A stretch of 64,000 nt of DNA, taken from Pyxicephalus adspersus. Lineage: Eukaryota; Chordata; Amphibia; Anura; Pyxicephalidae. The DNA is taken from assembly GCF_032062135.1 (NCBI RefSeq), contig NC_092860.1, positions 1,340,063 through 1,404,062 of the forward strand, in the 5' to 3' direction. Positions within the stretch are counted from its first letter, which is position 1, and every line of letters begins with the position of its first letter. Made by a program: the position numbers and the translations under genes. Positions 25,801 to 40,800 of this stretch are shown piece after piece. Under the pieces are notes generated by a model. It did not search any database, was not told where the DNA came from, and saw only the letters and a program-made list of their open reading frames with translations.

Positions 25801-28800
25801 CTTGTACATGGCGGTGCAATGAGTTGGATTCAGTATTCAGGTCACCCAGACTCCTCACCGGAGACCAATAAACATCAGAAACAAGAGGTCACTAGAATCC
25901 GGACACAGCAATTCACAGCGCATGGTATGGAATTGTAATCATTGTTACTGTTCCCCCTTTAATTCGAATCAGACTACAGAGTACAGCTCTCCCTGTTGTT
26001 GGGACTGTTGTTGCATTTGTCACTTCTGTTTCATAGTTTGTGTCTGAAGAACATTTTGATGAGAGGTGGAAGAATGGAATGGCTGGCAATGTAGAATAGG
26101 GTTACAGTGCTGGGCACAAGTGAGATACTAGGAATGAGAGCTGAAGCTTGACTTGTGTGATTATATTACTCCTGCAGAATAAAATCTGCATGCCAATATG
26201 GCTGCCACTTTTCCAGAATCCCCTGGTATTACAGATAGAAAGCTGGTACTTTTATACATTGTCAGTGCAACTCTTTACCCAAAAATGACTTTCATGTTAT
26301 AAGTCAGACAGGAATGCTGGGGTTTGCTTTTCAGTTTTAAAGCGACTATAAGTTAATCTTTCCTTTTTATATGTTTACAGGACATAGATGAAACTCTAGA
26401 ACAAGCAAGAACCCTAAACATGTTCTGCCATTTTGCAAATGGAGTAGGTGAACCTAAATACATGCCTGTGCAGTCTTGGCAATCATTGAATAAGATCTTG
26501 GTGGAGGCCTTGGACAATCACAATGATGTCAACGCTGCAATGAACTTGGTTCTGTTTGAGGATGCCATGTGTCATATGTAAGTATGAACCGCTGGTGATG
26601 TAATAGCTTGTGCTTTCTCTGCAGCATTATGCCCCAGGCCTGCCTGGTGGAATCCAAACTATAATATTCCAATTCTCTTACCACTGCTGTCAACTTACTT
26701 CCAGTTTACTTGCTGCTGGGGTGATTACTGATAGTTTGAAGGACATTCTGCAAAGTTAGTACAGAATCATTGCAACATTTCAATCTGCAGATATCTTTAA
26801 AAGAACTAAATTTCTGCCCTGTGCATGGTACCTCCCTCACAAGGGGGGCTTTTGTGAAGTCTACAGGTCATGTGGAAGCAGTAAAGTATATTTTGGGGTC
26901 TCAAACACAAGCTAGAACTGATTTAAGACAAAACCAGGCATGAGATAAAGCCATGTCTGGCTACATATGGGACATATGGGGTGCATAGTTGGCTTATTGT
27001 TTGCATTGTACATAGTCAATAGGTGAAGAACAAATGTAATTGGCTGTATGTATATTAGCGAATATATCTATAGTTGGCTTCCTGGGATAAATACATTGCA
27101 AAATGCATCTTAGGCTGTATTACCTAATGTTCCTGGAATACAGAAAAAACAAGGCAGTCAGGGGGCTTATAAATAGTCACCAGTATTGTCTATCATCAGT
27201 ATTTGTTTCCCCAATACTGAATTACCATGCATGTGCCACCAGCAAAAAGAACAGTGAGAACCCCAGCTAATACCATCACCAAGTCTTGCTCCAACCCATT
27301 TGAGGCTTCAGTTACTTAGATCTCACATATTTGAGGGTACAGAACAAGAGTGTATATGCACCCTTTTATACCTAGAAAAGCACTGCCTGATTTTAGATGG
27401 AATTAAAGGCAAAAGGTATATTTTTATGGTACTGCTTGGGCACACCTAACACAAATCTTCATTTTTTTAGTTCAGGTTAACTTTTAGCTCCAGCTCTCTT
27501 TTCAGCTGATCATTTGTTTGCATGGGAAGATTTCTTCTCTATTATGTCTGCTTTCCATCATTTTCAGTCCAGAGTGAGAAAACTTTCATTTTAGGGCCAC
27601 ATTTTTTTCCATATTAAGGACACAAACACCAATAAAACCCAACCTGATGGCATTCAACCTGATGGCATCACTGCTCATGTCCCCTGGGGTGGCATCTTTT
27701 CCAAGGTTTCATTGGGTACTGGTGTCTTCCCTGCCATTGGACGATCACTGACCTGTAAATTTAATGTTTCTTTTACTAAAAAGTTTTACTATCAATTCCC
27801 TTTTGTAAAGTTTAGTTGCACTTTCTGATTTGCTGCCTCTTCCTCTGTGTGGCACTCTGCAAGGCTCTGCTTCTATAGAGCTTATTATTTTCTATATAAT
27901 CTTGTAGTCTTGTCAGAAGTGTCAGTTTAATAGAGAGAAAGGGAACAGCAATAAGTCTCACGTCATCCGTTCTACATCACAAGATGCAGAGTCATCAGTT
28001 TTTGGATGGAGAATTGAAGGCCTCTGATTTCCCCAGCGGAGGCTCGAGCAGTCACAGGAACACTTATTGTGATCAGAGACACCTGAATGCGTCTCCAGCG
28101 GCTCCGGCCTCATGTAATTGGCCATCGCTCCTGATACAGACGATTCTAGAAGTTGTTAGGGGCTTCGTCTGGCACAGTTCGAGGAGAGAGATGGCCTCAT
28201 TACAACATAACAAGACCGAGCTGAGAGGGCACAGTCATCGGGAGAGGAATTCCGAATCATTTGTGTTTTACAGGAGAACTTTACTAGAAAGGTTTCTTCA
28301 CTAGCTGCTTCTGTAGAAGATTTTTTCTGGGTTATTATATAAAAAGTTCTCTCTATATATATTTGGCCCAATCAAAGTATGACCCCATTTCCTGCAGATG
28401 AAATCAGACCAAATTATTAACACTCAAATCATTTTGAAATCTCACATCAAGTGGTGCCAAGATTGTTATGACATTTATGGGGGGGATTTTTTAACATTAG
28501 GGGAATACGTATTTAATTAGTATACGGGGGAGATGTATGTTTGTATGTATGTTTCTTTAGTGTTTGGGGTAGCAGGTAGCACTAATATTAGGGGTGGCAT
28601 GTAATGCAATGTGCCTATGAGGAGGGATTCCCCACATGAGAATTCTGCAACTGTTGCACAGCAGTGGACAGACCCATCCATGGCTTGCTTAAGGAGCTTT
28701 CTTAGACCAATATGGAGGTTTGGAGTTGTTCCCACCCACCCTGGGGTGCGGCCATTTCTCGTTTCATACTTCAGATAAGCAATACATGAAAAATCCGACA

Positions 28801-31800
28801 AGGATGTTGGGAATCCATCCTGATGGGCACTTCCAGTGTGAAGACTTGGGTACTCAGCATTGACATTGGGGGGGCATCTCATAATGAGCACATCCGGTGT
28901 GAAGACATGAGCATAGGAATGGTGGGGGCACCTCAGATTGAGCTCAAGAGCTGTGCAGTTTTAGGTACTCAGCACAGGGATAAAGGGGGCACCTCACAAT
29001 GGGCACATCCGGTGTGAAGGCTTGGATAATCAGCATTGGAATGTTGAGGGTACCAAAAATGAGCACAACAGCTATGCAGATTTGGGTACTCAGCACAAGG
29101 ATAGTGTGGGCACCTCATAATGGGCACATCCCATGTAAAGACATGGGTACTCAGCATAGGGATGGTGGGGACAGCTCATAATGAGCACAACAGGTGTGCA
29201 GACTTGGGTACTCCCCACAGGGATAGTGGGGGCCCTTTATAAATGGCATTGCCAGTGCACTGACCAAGGAGCTCAATGCTAGAATGGTGAGAGATGCTCA
29301 TAATGGGCATTAGGCTCACCAGTACCTAAAGTATTTTTGTTTTTACTATTCATGCAGTCCATCGTTTCTGTTCTTTACTGGCACCAAGTATTGTCTCTTC
29401 TACAAATCAAGCCCCTATTATTAATGGAATTTGTTGCTCAGTCTTGCTTTAGCCTTTGTATTGGCATTTTGAATGCTTCATTTTTCCAGGAAGGGCCTAT
29501 GGGGGGAATCCCAGGGATGGCGAGTGTGGGTATCACGAACAGGCTCAAGCTTCAGTGGCCAGTCACTCCACTGTCTGCATGTTAAACACGCCTTGTGCTC
29601 TCTGCCATCTCGAGACCCCGACAACATCCTCCCTCATGTTCAGCCATGAGTTTTATTATTATCTTTGTTCTGTTTCTATGTAGCTGCCGAATCAAGCGTA
29701 TCTTGGAGTCGCCCCGGGGGAATGCGTTGTTGGTCGGAGTGGGCGGAAGTGGCAAGCAGAGTCTGACGAGGCTGGCAGCCTACATTAGCTCCTTGGAGGT
29801 CTTTCAGATCACGCTGAGAAAGGGCTACGGCATCCCAGATCTCAAGGTAGGGGAGCGAGAGCAACGTCAAAAACTGGCGAAAGTGTCAAAATGATTCTAT
29901 ATCCCACAGCAACCAATCATGTTAATTTTCTTGCTCAACAAGAAACTTTTTTTCTGATATTTTATTAGGCCAACTGAGACAATTCAAGGACAATTGAATT
30001 AGTTCTGATTCTCTGGTGGGAATGCCTTTCAGGGATTGTCATTCCCTATGCTCACTGTTCTTTGTACAGCACTGTGGTATATATCAGAGCTATATCAATA
30101 TATAATAATAGTGTGTGACTATCAGGACACATTAGAATGTTAGCTCCAATGTACAGAGACTTATGGGACTAGCTCAGTGTTCTCTGTACAGCACTGCGGT
30201 ATATTTGAGAGCTATATCAAGCTATAATAATAGTGTGTGACTGTGGGGGAGGAGAGACATTGGATATTCAGCTTCTCTATACAGAGACTGATGTGATTGG
30301 CTCAGAATTTGCTTCTACTACAACAAATAAGATAAAATTGGTGGTTGAGGGGAGATAATCATATCTTTCATTGTGGCATCACCTTTACTTTTCTTTAACT
30401 GAAGGCTGATTCTACAAGATGAACCCTTTCATCCTCTCCTCTATTCACACAGTAAATAGTCGGACAGGTCCTGGAATAGAAGGGAAAATTTAATAGCTGT
30501 CCCATCTGTATGGGGTTATCGCCACCCACTCAGACCCATTGGGAAGCATCATCGGGGGAACATATTTGGAGTGGAGAGGGATGTATTTCTGTATGAAGAT
30601 GGCTGATGGGGGGACTCTATTTCCTGATCTGCATATGGGAAATACTCAACTATAGGGTCACCTGCAATGCACCAAAGTTTGCTATCTAGTCCTCTGCAAA
30701 CGATGGCCTCATTACAAGGACCAGTAAGCCATATTTTATCATCAGATTGTGAACACCTGACCATCACCCCTGTAGGTGCTTTTTGGACATTCCATTCCAA
30801 AACAATGGCCTCTTGGATGAGAAGACCTGGCTCACTATTTTAATTTGTCCCAATGGTGTTCAGTAGGTCTGGGCTTTGTGCGGGACACTCGAGTTCCTCC
30901 ACACCAAACTGGTCCCACCATGTCTGGGTGTGTACCCGAGGGCACAGTCATGGGGGAACAGAAAATGGTCTTCACCAAACTGACCACAAGGCTGGAAGAG
31001 CACAATTGTTCACAACGCCTTTTGTATTATGTATATATTATGTATTCATCACATACTTTCCAGGAAAACCTGAACTCTTTAATTAGATTGGGGAAGGGGG
31101 GGGGCACATACTTTAAACATAGCAGGTGTGAACGTTTGACCAACACTTGCACTTACGCTTTTCTGATGAATCAATCATAAATTGGGCATCTTCCTGCAGG
31201 GATGCCAACATATCTAATTAAATACTGACACATATGAATTTCCTGGGTTGTTTTAGAAATTCCGATGCGGTGAGACACCGACTGAAATAATAAGTCATGG
31301 AATCTGTGTAACTCAGATATGTCAGTAATTAACGGGGTGATTTGTCAAATCTGATTTATTGCCACAAGCACCTTTCATGGGTGATGTCAGCTGTGAGATT
31401 CTTCCTGGGAGGTTGTCACTGATCGGACATTCTGATATCACAGTGTCACCGTTCCTGTAATTGAAGATTAATGAGCAGAGGTCCTAAATATTGGCCGTGG
31501 ACAGCTCCCCTTCCATCCATTCCTCCACAATAGCGGTTTATCACAGCTCATCTTTTTTTCCTTTCCACAGGCAGATCTGGCGAACCAGTACATCAAGGCT
31601 GGTGTGAAGAACGTGGGCACTGTGTTCCTCATGACAGACGCTCAGGTAGCGGATGAGAAGTTTCTGGTGCTGGTCAATGATTTGTTGGCCTCTGGTGAGT
31701 CCTGGATTATCATCTCCAACTCCCCCATTCTAGCTCATTGGCGCTGATTTATTAATGGAAAGAGTAAGATTTGTTGCCTATAGCTGCTCATGAGGTCTTA

Positions 31801-34800
31801 GGTTTGGCTTCCACACTGGAAAGATATAATCTGTTTGGGGAAACCAAGGAAATATTCGTTCTAAGATTTTTTAAATCTGATTGTTTGATAATTTAATCTT
31901 AAAAATACATTTTATGAAAAAAGAGCTTCCTGGAATTTGGCTTTGTTGTACTATATCAAATTTGGATGGTAGTATCCTGAAGGCATGCCCCCTCTATATA
32001 TCACAGCTGGTTTCTTCTGGCTGGTTTCTTTAAGATTTGGAAACCAATTAGGCAAAGTGAGATGTAGAAGAATGCCGTCCCTGATATCACCAGGGGGAAA
32101 GATAGAGAGTTTAAAGGTATTTTTTCTCCAAAGAGAAACCAACACTTGGAGCCCATTCCCAGCATCTGGGTGAACCATGATAGATGACTGGAGGGATATT
32201 CACAGCTTATAATATAATGTGAATGCCTTACAGGGACTGTTCATTGTGAATGGTACACAATGTGAAAAGTACCTAACCCCCCCCCCCCCAGCCAATCAGA
32301 CTTAAGCTTACTATGGCCATGTAACCAATGGTTGATGTCTGGTTGCTTTGGGTTTCTGCATTTTCTTGCAAATGCTTGATGAGTTTCCTTGCACTAAACA
32401 TTCTATTCTCTGTGACATCCAGGTGAAATTCCGGACTTGTTTCCCGATGACGAAGTGGAGAACATCATCAGCAGTGTGAGAAATGAAGTAAAGAGCCAAG
32501 GCATGCTGGACACCAGAGAGAATTGCTGGAAATTCTTCATCGACCGGGTCCGCCGGCAGCTCAAGGTGAGTGCATGGCAAGGATGACCGGAATCTTATAC
32601 CTTCCATCATCAGAAACTATTCATTATTCTTTCAACCTATTTGGTGTAAATACAATGTATTTATTACAAAGTGGGTATTTAGGTTGAGCCCAGACAGGTC
32701 ACATGACATGTCCCCTTTAGCTGGTATCTGTGTCCTGTTTGTAATCTGTAACCTGTCCTCTCTTCCTTTCTACTTTTCTGAGTATCATTGGGATTCCTAT
32801 CTCATGACCCAACCTCCCAGAGCACCATGGGAACTAAAAACGGGTTGGGGCCATATGGTACCGGAGGCATCTTAAAATATACTGAAACCTTCATGGAGGA
32901 AAACCACAAGCACAGCATTACATTGCATGACAGGTGCACTTTTTAGGCTGCTTTTTGTCACTCATCATAAAAAATCCACCCAATGATGGGTCTGCTTTAA
33001 ACATTTTCTTTTGTTCTGTTTTCTCCTGGTCGGTATAGCTCGCTGTCATTTTGTATCTAATTTGCTAGGTCAGGTACCTCCAATGATACAACTGATGAAG
33101 TGTGTATGCACAAATGGAGCAGTGCACATTTTAGGCCCTTTTATACTCCATCATTTGTAACAAGAACATTCCGAGTGAATTGCTCCTTGAAGGGAGTTCA
33201 GGCAGATGCAGCTCTTTGGCCGCCGCAGCGTTTTCGTCAGCACTTTGCAGAATTCGGCGCGCTTTCTTCCCGCTCTCGTTCATTACGGAGGAGGATGGGA
33301 GGCAACAGATGGCGCCGGCTATGTGCTGATAAAAAATAACTTTTCAGATGTGATTATCCAATCAATACATTTTCAAAAAACACATCTCAAACATGATTAC
33401 CCAAGCGCCATCCCTCGCTAAAAGAGCGAAACAATGATTAGCCCATTCATGTGGGGACAAACAGCCATTATTCCCGCAGAAAGGATTCCTCTGATTGCAC
33501 AAATGTTTGTGTCTGAAGAGCATCCGTAAATATTACAGAGAAATAAGTGCTCAAGCTGCAGCGAACAGAATGCGGGAGTCCCTTAATTACAGCTTCTGAA
33601 ACGCTGACTGCAGAGGGATCCGGAAAGGAAACTCACAGCCTCCCGTTATTAGAGAATTCTCCTTTATCGGAGTGACGTAGGACTTCCATGGCGGAAGGTC
33701 TGCGGGCTTTCCACAAACTTTTCTTGTGTTCAGAGGAATCACTTTGATATTTTTCTGTTTGTATAGGGAATGTAAAATAGGCCAACATTATAGATGGCGA
33801 TAGTGGAAAGTCCCATATTGACTTCTTGTATTGCTCAGGAACTCAGGGATTCTAGTAGCTAGATCTCCGCTAATCAGAATTCCAAGTTTTACCCAATAGT
33901 TTCCCAAATTTAATGGCAAATGGTAGTCTTGGCCTTGGCCATCATGTCGACCATCCATTCTCATTCTCTGGCTGCCTTGGTTTCCTTCAGTGATGCCCAC
34001 GGGTTCCTAAAGCTGTGGCTGATTGACTTTCTATTTGATGGTGCCTTCATTAGTTCATAGCCAGCTGCATGACACCAGACTTCTGTAAGGGTGGCATTTG
34101 GCTCTCCCCTGTAATGGGACATTCTTTCCAATAGACCATGCATGGTGCAATTTTTCCATTGGTTTAGGCATGGGTTCCTCAAAACCTGGCAATAATTCTG
34201 AGGGTTTTTTTTGGGGTAAAACATTTGCAATGCAAATTGCATAATTTCTTGTAATAAAAGACTGCAGAGATGGAGACATAATCCTGCCCCTGTACAAAGC
34301 ATTGGTCAGACCACATCTGGAATATTCAGTCCAGTTTTGAGCACCACAAACAAGACATTGTGGAATTGGAGAGAGTGCAGAGAAGGGCAACTAAACTAAT
34401 AAAAGGAACGGAGGAGCTCCGCTATGAGGAGAGATTAGCTGAACTGAATCTATTCTCCCTTGAGAAGAGACGTATAAGGGGGGATATGATCATCCTGTAT
34501 GAATATATAAACGCTCCATATAGAGAACTCTCTTCCCAACTATTCACTTTTAAGATCTTTACAAAGCACAAGGAGGAAACAAAGTTTAATCTCTGGATAA
34601 GGAAGGGATTCTTCACTGTAAGGTCTGTGAAAATGTGGAATCGGCTCCCTCAGGAAGTAGTTTACAAGTTCTATAGATTGCTTTAGGAAAAAGCTGGACG
34701 ATTTCTAGAAGCACAGAATATAATTGGGGATTAAGGATTTAAAGTAAAGATAACAGAGACTGCTGATCCAGGGAACATCCGGTTGACTCATGGGATCAGG

Positions 34801-37800
34801 AAGGATTTTTTTTCCCTGTTGGAGCAAATTGTACCCGGGGTTTTTTTTTTTTTACTTTCCTCTGGATCAGCTATGTCCATACGATTTTATATCTGTGATA
34901 TATGTTTATTTCCCTAGTTGTCAAACTTGATGGACTTATGTCTTTTTGCAACCTGACTAACTATGTAACTATTGAAAATGCTGATGTGGGTGGAGAAAGG
35001 GGCACCTTTATTGTATACTTCCCTTATTTTCGGCACCAGCAGTTATCCTGGTACCAGTTCATGTTTTTAGGCTTTTTGGCCTCACAGTGTGGCCATACAG
35101 GTAGGTATGTTTATCAATTTGCTTATTCAGGGCACAGTGACAGATCATCTTAGGAAAACAACTCCCACCCAATGACATTCCCTTCCCCACTTTCTTTTTC
35201 CCTCAAAGCCTTTTGTCAGTTCTCTAGGATTTTGTTTGTAATCTCCGCCGCCAAATACCATGGACACCTGAAGAGGCGAATTAAAGTATTTATAAAGCAA
35301 AAAGGTATTCACATTTTTTACAAAGGGAAGGTTAAACCCCCTGATACAGTAAGAAATGCAATGGCAGCACTGCCATCTTTACCTGTCCTGCATATCCAGT
35401 TATATGAGGTAAAAGGTTGTTGGTCCCCAGCAAACTCTTTTCAGTTGCTGAGTATTAGTGACGGGGAAATTGCAGCTGCTGTCTGCCTGTCCTCACCTCG
35501 GAGGAGAAAATTAAATGTTGGTCTTTTGCCTGTGAACGGATGTGAGGCGACTTTTCTGCCCGAGCCTTCATTTCTCAGTAAGATGTTTACAGGCCCATCC
35601 TGCCGATTATTCATTGACATTTAAAGTGCCCTACAAACAGAACGTTTCGATGTAGATGCAGAAACTTGGCACGCATGAAAAATTGTGTCAAGGCTGCTGC
35701 AAATGTAACCAACATATAACAATAAATGAATATTTAAAATAGGAGAACCTCAAAGTAAATGTACACCTTCATTGGTTGAGGTTTAGTTTGCACTGTGCAC
35801 AAAATACCTAAAATAATTGTCATCTTTTTCTTTATACAAATCATTTTTGGATGCATGGTTTACTGATTGTGAAAACCGTATACTATGCTTTTGTAATGTG
35901 TCTTAGAAGATTCATTGGGAGATCATGTCATGTGTAGCATTGTCCCCCATTCCAACCCCATGGCTTTTAATATAAAGTCACCTCCCTCCTTATAGTTATA
36001 CCATCCTTCACTCTACCAGGAAGGCTTTCCACAAGATTCTGGAAGGTGTCTGTGGGAGTTTGTGTCCATTTGTGAGGTCAGATACTGATGTTGGATTACA
36101 AGACCTGGCTCACTATTGACAATTTACTCTTGACCATATGGTATATGGATACATTAGATGGTTGTACTACCAGAGGTATCCATATACAAATTTATGTACA
36201 TTGGTGGTTGTGGTTGGTTGCATTACAACATTTTAGAATGTGCTTCACAATGTGATTCTTGTTGTCTTATGAATGGTTCCTTTTTCCAGGTCGCTCTGTG
36301 CTTCTCTCCCGTTGGAAACAAGTTGAGAGTCCGAAGCAGAAAGTTCCCAGCTGTGGTCAATTGTACAGCGATAGATTGGTTTCATGAGTGGCCACAGGAA
36401 GCTTTGGAGTCCGTCAGTCTGAGATTCCTCCAGGAAACAGAGAATATTGAGGTGAGATTTCATCTTTAAAGACCTGACATGGAAAAAGTGTATGCTGGAG
36501 CAGACACCGATGAAGCGTGGTATGATGGAATATACTTGGTGTATCAGGTCAAATGACCACCAGCTATTATTTGTTCCATAGAAGTAATAGGAGTGATTGA
36601 ATGTGCATTTCTTTTGTTTTTATCTCAGCCAACAGTCAAAGAGTCAATCAGTAAATTTATGGCCTACGTGCACACAAGCGTCAACGAGATGTCCAAAAGC
36701 TATCTGACCAATGAGCGCCGCTACAATTACACCACGCCAAAGTCCTTCCTGGAGCAGATCAAGCTCTATCAGAACCTTCTAACCAAGAAGGGAAAAGAGC
36801 TGGCCGCCAAAATGGAGCGTCTGGAGAACGGACTCGAAAAGCTGAACAGTACCTCTGCCCAGGTGAGAACCAAACCTTCCAGATCTCCTGTTGTGGCATC
36901 CCAAGCACAACCACTATGGGATAAAGTGCTAAGTGCCAAGAAATGTTTTCTTGGCCTTCAGATATGAACTGAACACCTTGTTCTTATTCGAGGTATATCT
37001 GATAAAAGATTCATTATATATGTTTTGCTTTCATATAACAAATGATTCTCAATTTTGTCATCTTCAGCACAAAATAACATTGTTGCCTTTTTAAACCCTT
37101 TAAGCATGCTCGCATAGCAAAGTGTCCACCAGGTTAGTCTGTGTTTTTATGGTCAGCTGTCCATAAAAAGCAAGAAAAAGATCAAAATGCTAATCTTGAT
37201 TAGAATTTAAAATCCAAATTTAGGAGTCTCAGCAAGTTGGGGGACCCATTTAGAGATGATTGATTTTGATGCATTTCCATAATATAGACCTTCGTTCTGG
37301 GACTTGTATAATCTAATGCATAATTTAAGGAAAGCAGAAAACAAATTTATTGAGTTTAGAAACTATGAAGTAGCTGTTAAAAAAAAAATTGTTGAGTGAA
37401 CATTGTGGAATCTCAAATTTCCCCGGAGACTCTGAGCCCGCCAACATCCCGTCAGTGTAATTGTTATAACAGTGCTGCGGAACCATAAGGTTAATCCCCT
37501 ATGGGTTTTTTCTTTAGTTCTCCAGTCATACATTTCTGCAGAGACAAGTTCAGCAGTGAAATTCTTTCTGCAAAACAAAAACACTTTTCTTTCTGCCCCG
37601 GGTTAGGTGGTGGTTTGCTGCCTTAAGCTTGGGTCAGTACTAGTACTACTAAATCTACTAAACCACATTTGTTCACATTATTATTGTTCTAAGAATGAAA
37701 ACCAAAATGTCCCATTGGATGTGTACAGAGTGAGAAAGCTGCATGCTATTAAGCCTACAGACCACAGTTGTGTTGCCCCATGGACCCAATCAAGAAGTAA

Positions 37801-40800
37801 GAAGTGGTCAACCCAAGAAGTGCTCACTGCATGAAACACTTTGATTGTTTTCCTTATTATTATATATGTCTTTATTTTTTGTCTTTCCTCATGTACATAT
37901 TACAATCCTTTATTTCTTTTTTGAATAGGTGGATGATCTGAAAGCCAAACTGGCAGCACAAGAGGTGGAACTTAAGCAGAAGAACGAGGATGCCGATAAA
38001 CTGATCCAGGTGGTTGGAGTGGAGACAGAGAAAGTGGGTAAGGAGAAAGCCATAGCGGACGAGGAAGAGAAAAAGGTTGCTGTGATTGCAGAGGAAGTCG
38101 GAAGGAAGCAGAAAGATTGTGAAACGGACCTGGCCAAAGCAGAACCGGCTTTATTAGCAGCTCAGGAAGCTCTGAATACCCTCAATAAGGTACATCTGAC
38201 ATCCAAAATATCGTCTGCTGCTCCATGGCTGCATTGTCTTTGCTTATATCTACACCATCAATATGAAAATGTATTCATTACTCTGTATTTCATAATTTAT
38301 AGTACTTTAAAACAAGGTATAATATAGGTATACAAGCATTGTTAGCAGAAAAAACAAAAATAGGAGACAATAGATATGAGGGACCTTCTTTTCAGAGCCA
38401 TGGAACAGAAGGTATAAAAGCCCTGAACATTACAGCTTACATCTAACAATAGGGATGGGAATCCTACATAATACAATTTATATCTAACGGGAACAAAGTA
38501 TATAAGATACATGATCTTTATAGTGTACATCTAATAGTAAATAAGAGGGATAATAATCTTTCAGTATGCACCCTTTATATAACAGGAAACAGGGGGAATG
38601 AGGGTATATAACTCCAACATATTATGCAGGGCTGTAAATTAAATAGGGGTTGCAAATGACAGACAGATACAGACAGTGACACAGAAAGAGGAGAGGACCC
38701 TGCCCCGAAGAGCTTACAATCTAGGAGGTGGGCGAAGTATCACACGATAGGAGGGGGATATGGAATGGTGGCTAAGTAGTCAGGGTTTAGGAGACAGAAG
38801 AAGACAGTGGGTGAGGTGGAAGCGTTGGGTTTTGAATGCTCTTTTAAAGGAGCAGAAAGTAGAAGAAAGCTGAAAAGGATGAGGAAGACCATTCAAAAGA
38901 GTGGGTGTGATAAGGTTATGAGTGAGGAGCGATGAGAGCGGCTAGGGGAGTTTTTTTTTTTAACCAGGTCAGAAAGGTAAGTGGGACAAGAGCTGTGGAG
39001 GGATTTGAATGCAAAGCACAGAAAATTAATTTGATTCCAAGGTGAAATTTATGCCAAAGAAGAGAACTACAAAGAGAGGCAGCAGAAGAGGAGTGGTGGG
39101 AAGGATGGATAAATCTGGGTGCAGCATTTATATTGGATTGTTAGTTTACTATAATAAGGGAATAAGGGGGAATAGGGAATGCATCTAATAGGGAATAAGA
39201 GGGTTGGATCATTACATCATAAAGCCTATGGTCAAAAAACAAAATTACAAGTGTTCTAATCATTTATAAAGCAAGACTTAAACTTTCTCATATTTTGTCC
39301 ATTTAGACCAACCTGACTGAATTGAAGTCATTTGGCTCCCCTCCCTCCGCTGTCACAAATGTCACAGCAGCTGTTATGGTCCTTACAGCCCCAGGAGGTA
39401 AGATCCCCAAGGACAGGAGCTGGAAGCAGGCCAGGGTGGTCATGGGAAAAGTGGACAGTTTCTTGGACTCTCTGATCAACTTCAATAAAGAAAATATTCA
39501 TGAAAACTGCATCAAAGCCATCCAGCCATACCTGCAAGACCCCGAGTTCAACCCAGAGTTTGTCTCATCCAAATCTTTGGCCGCCTCTGGCTTGTGCTCC
39601 TGGGTCATCAACATCGTCAGGTTCTATGAAGTCTACTGTGAGGTTGAGCCAAAACGGCAAGCTTTAAGCAAGGCCAATGCAGAGCTGGCAGCTGCAGAAG
39701 AGAAGCTAGCCAACATCAAAACCAAAATCGCTGTAAGTCAACTTCAACATTCTGAAAATTTAGGTCCATTGAAGCATTTACATGTCGTTGTGGTGGGAGG
39801 GACAGGAAGTTTCCTAATACTAAAATATCCCAATACTTTAAACTGGGTCTGCAGGTTTGGTTCTTCTATGTGGCTTTTTTTGCATTTGTGAAATAATATT
39901 TCTCGCTTTTTCTTTTCAGCAACTGAATGAAAACTTGGCGAAACTGACAGCAAAGTTCGAGAAAGCCACAGCAGACAAGCTAAAATGTCAACAGGAAGCT
40001 GACGCTACGGCCCTGACCATCAACCTGGCCAACCGCCTAGTGAGTCTGTCATTGTATAGACACAAACAATGCCATTGCACAGCACCCACCAGCAATGAAT
40101 CTGCCATTCTTAGCTTGTTGAGTTCATGATCCTTAACACTAGGCCAGCCTTTTCTAGGGCTTTTGGGTGCAAGAAGGAACAGGATTTTTTTCAATATTTA
40201 CAAAAAAACTGGTGGATAACCACATACAGGCTATAATATCCTTTGATTGCCCCACCCATGCAGAGCAAAGTTATTCAGCAAACGCCCACCCTAAGTACCT
40301 CCCCCTCCCATCCATGAGCTTAAAGTGTGGCCACTCCCAATCAAAAACTGATTCACCTTTCATCTGCTCTGCAAAATCAGTATTGATTCTGGCTAGTCAC
40401 ATGGGGGATGAAATATTATTTCATGCTTGTGATCCCTTTGGGATATGGTTAATGAAAGCTGCAGACATGAAAAGATTGACAATGACATTATATACTGTTA
40501 TAGTCAATATGAGATTTTAGTAATTGGTTTCTCAAATAATTTTTCTAGGTGTGGAATGGGTGAAGGAAGGATTCATTGTATTTTTTATTTCGAGTGTTTG
40601 TGACTCAGTTCCAGCCATTCAAATAATTCATTTTATTTAACTTGCCAGAAACCTGATTTTTTTTTCTTATGACTGCAACCTTTTACACAAACCTTTGTTA
40701 ATTTGTTATGCATTTTATGCAAATGATGCAGAGTAATCTGGAACTAACCGCGTGGAGCTTACAAACTGCACAATACGCGGTAAACACTTCACACCTGTCC

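Noticed and set aside
34360..34686. 108-codon ORF resembling a real protein
   Set aside because: It is the C-terminus of a CR1-like reverse transcriptase. The upstream part has a stop and a frame change, so it is a transposon remnant and not a host gene.
35172..35624. 150-codon ORF in intron 16
   Set aside because: No recognised domain and no similarity to the dynein protein. It lies wholly within an intron between exons that join cleanly.
37910..38137. Ser-rich minus-strand ORF
   Set aside because: It is the antisense shadow of exon 19, the stalk coiled coil.
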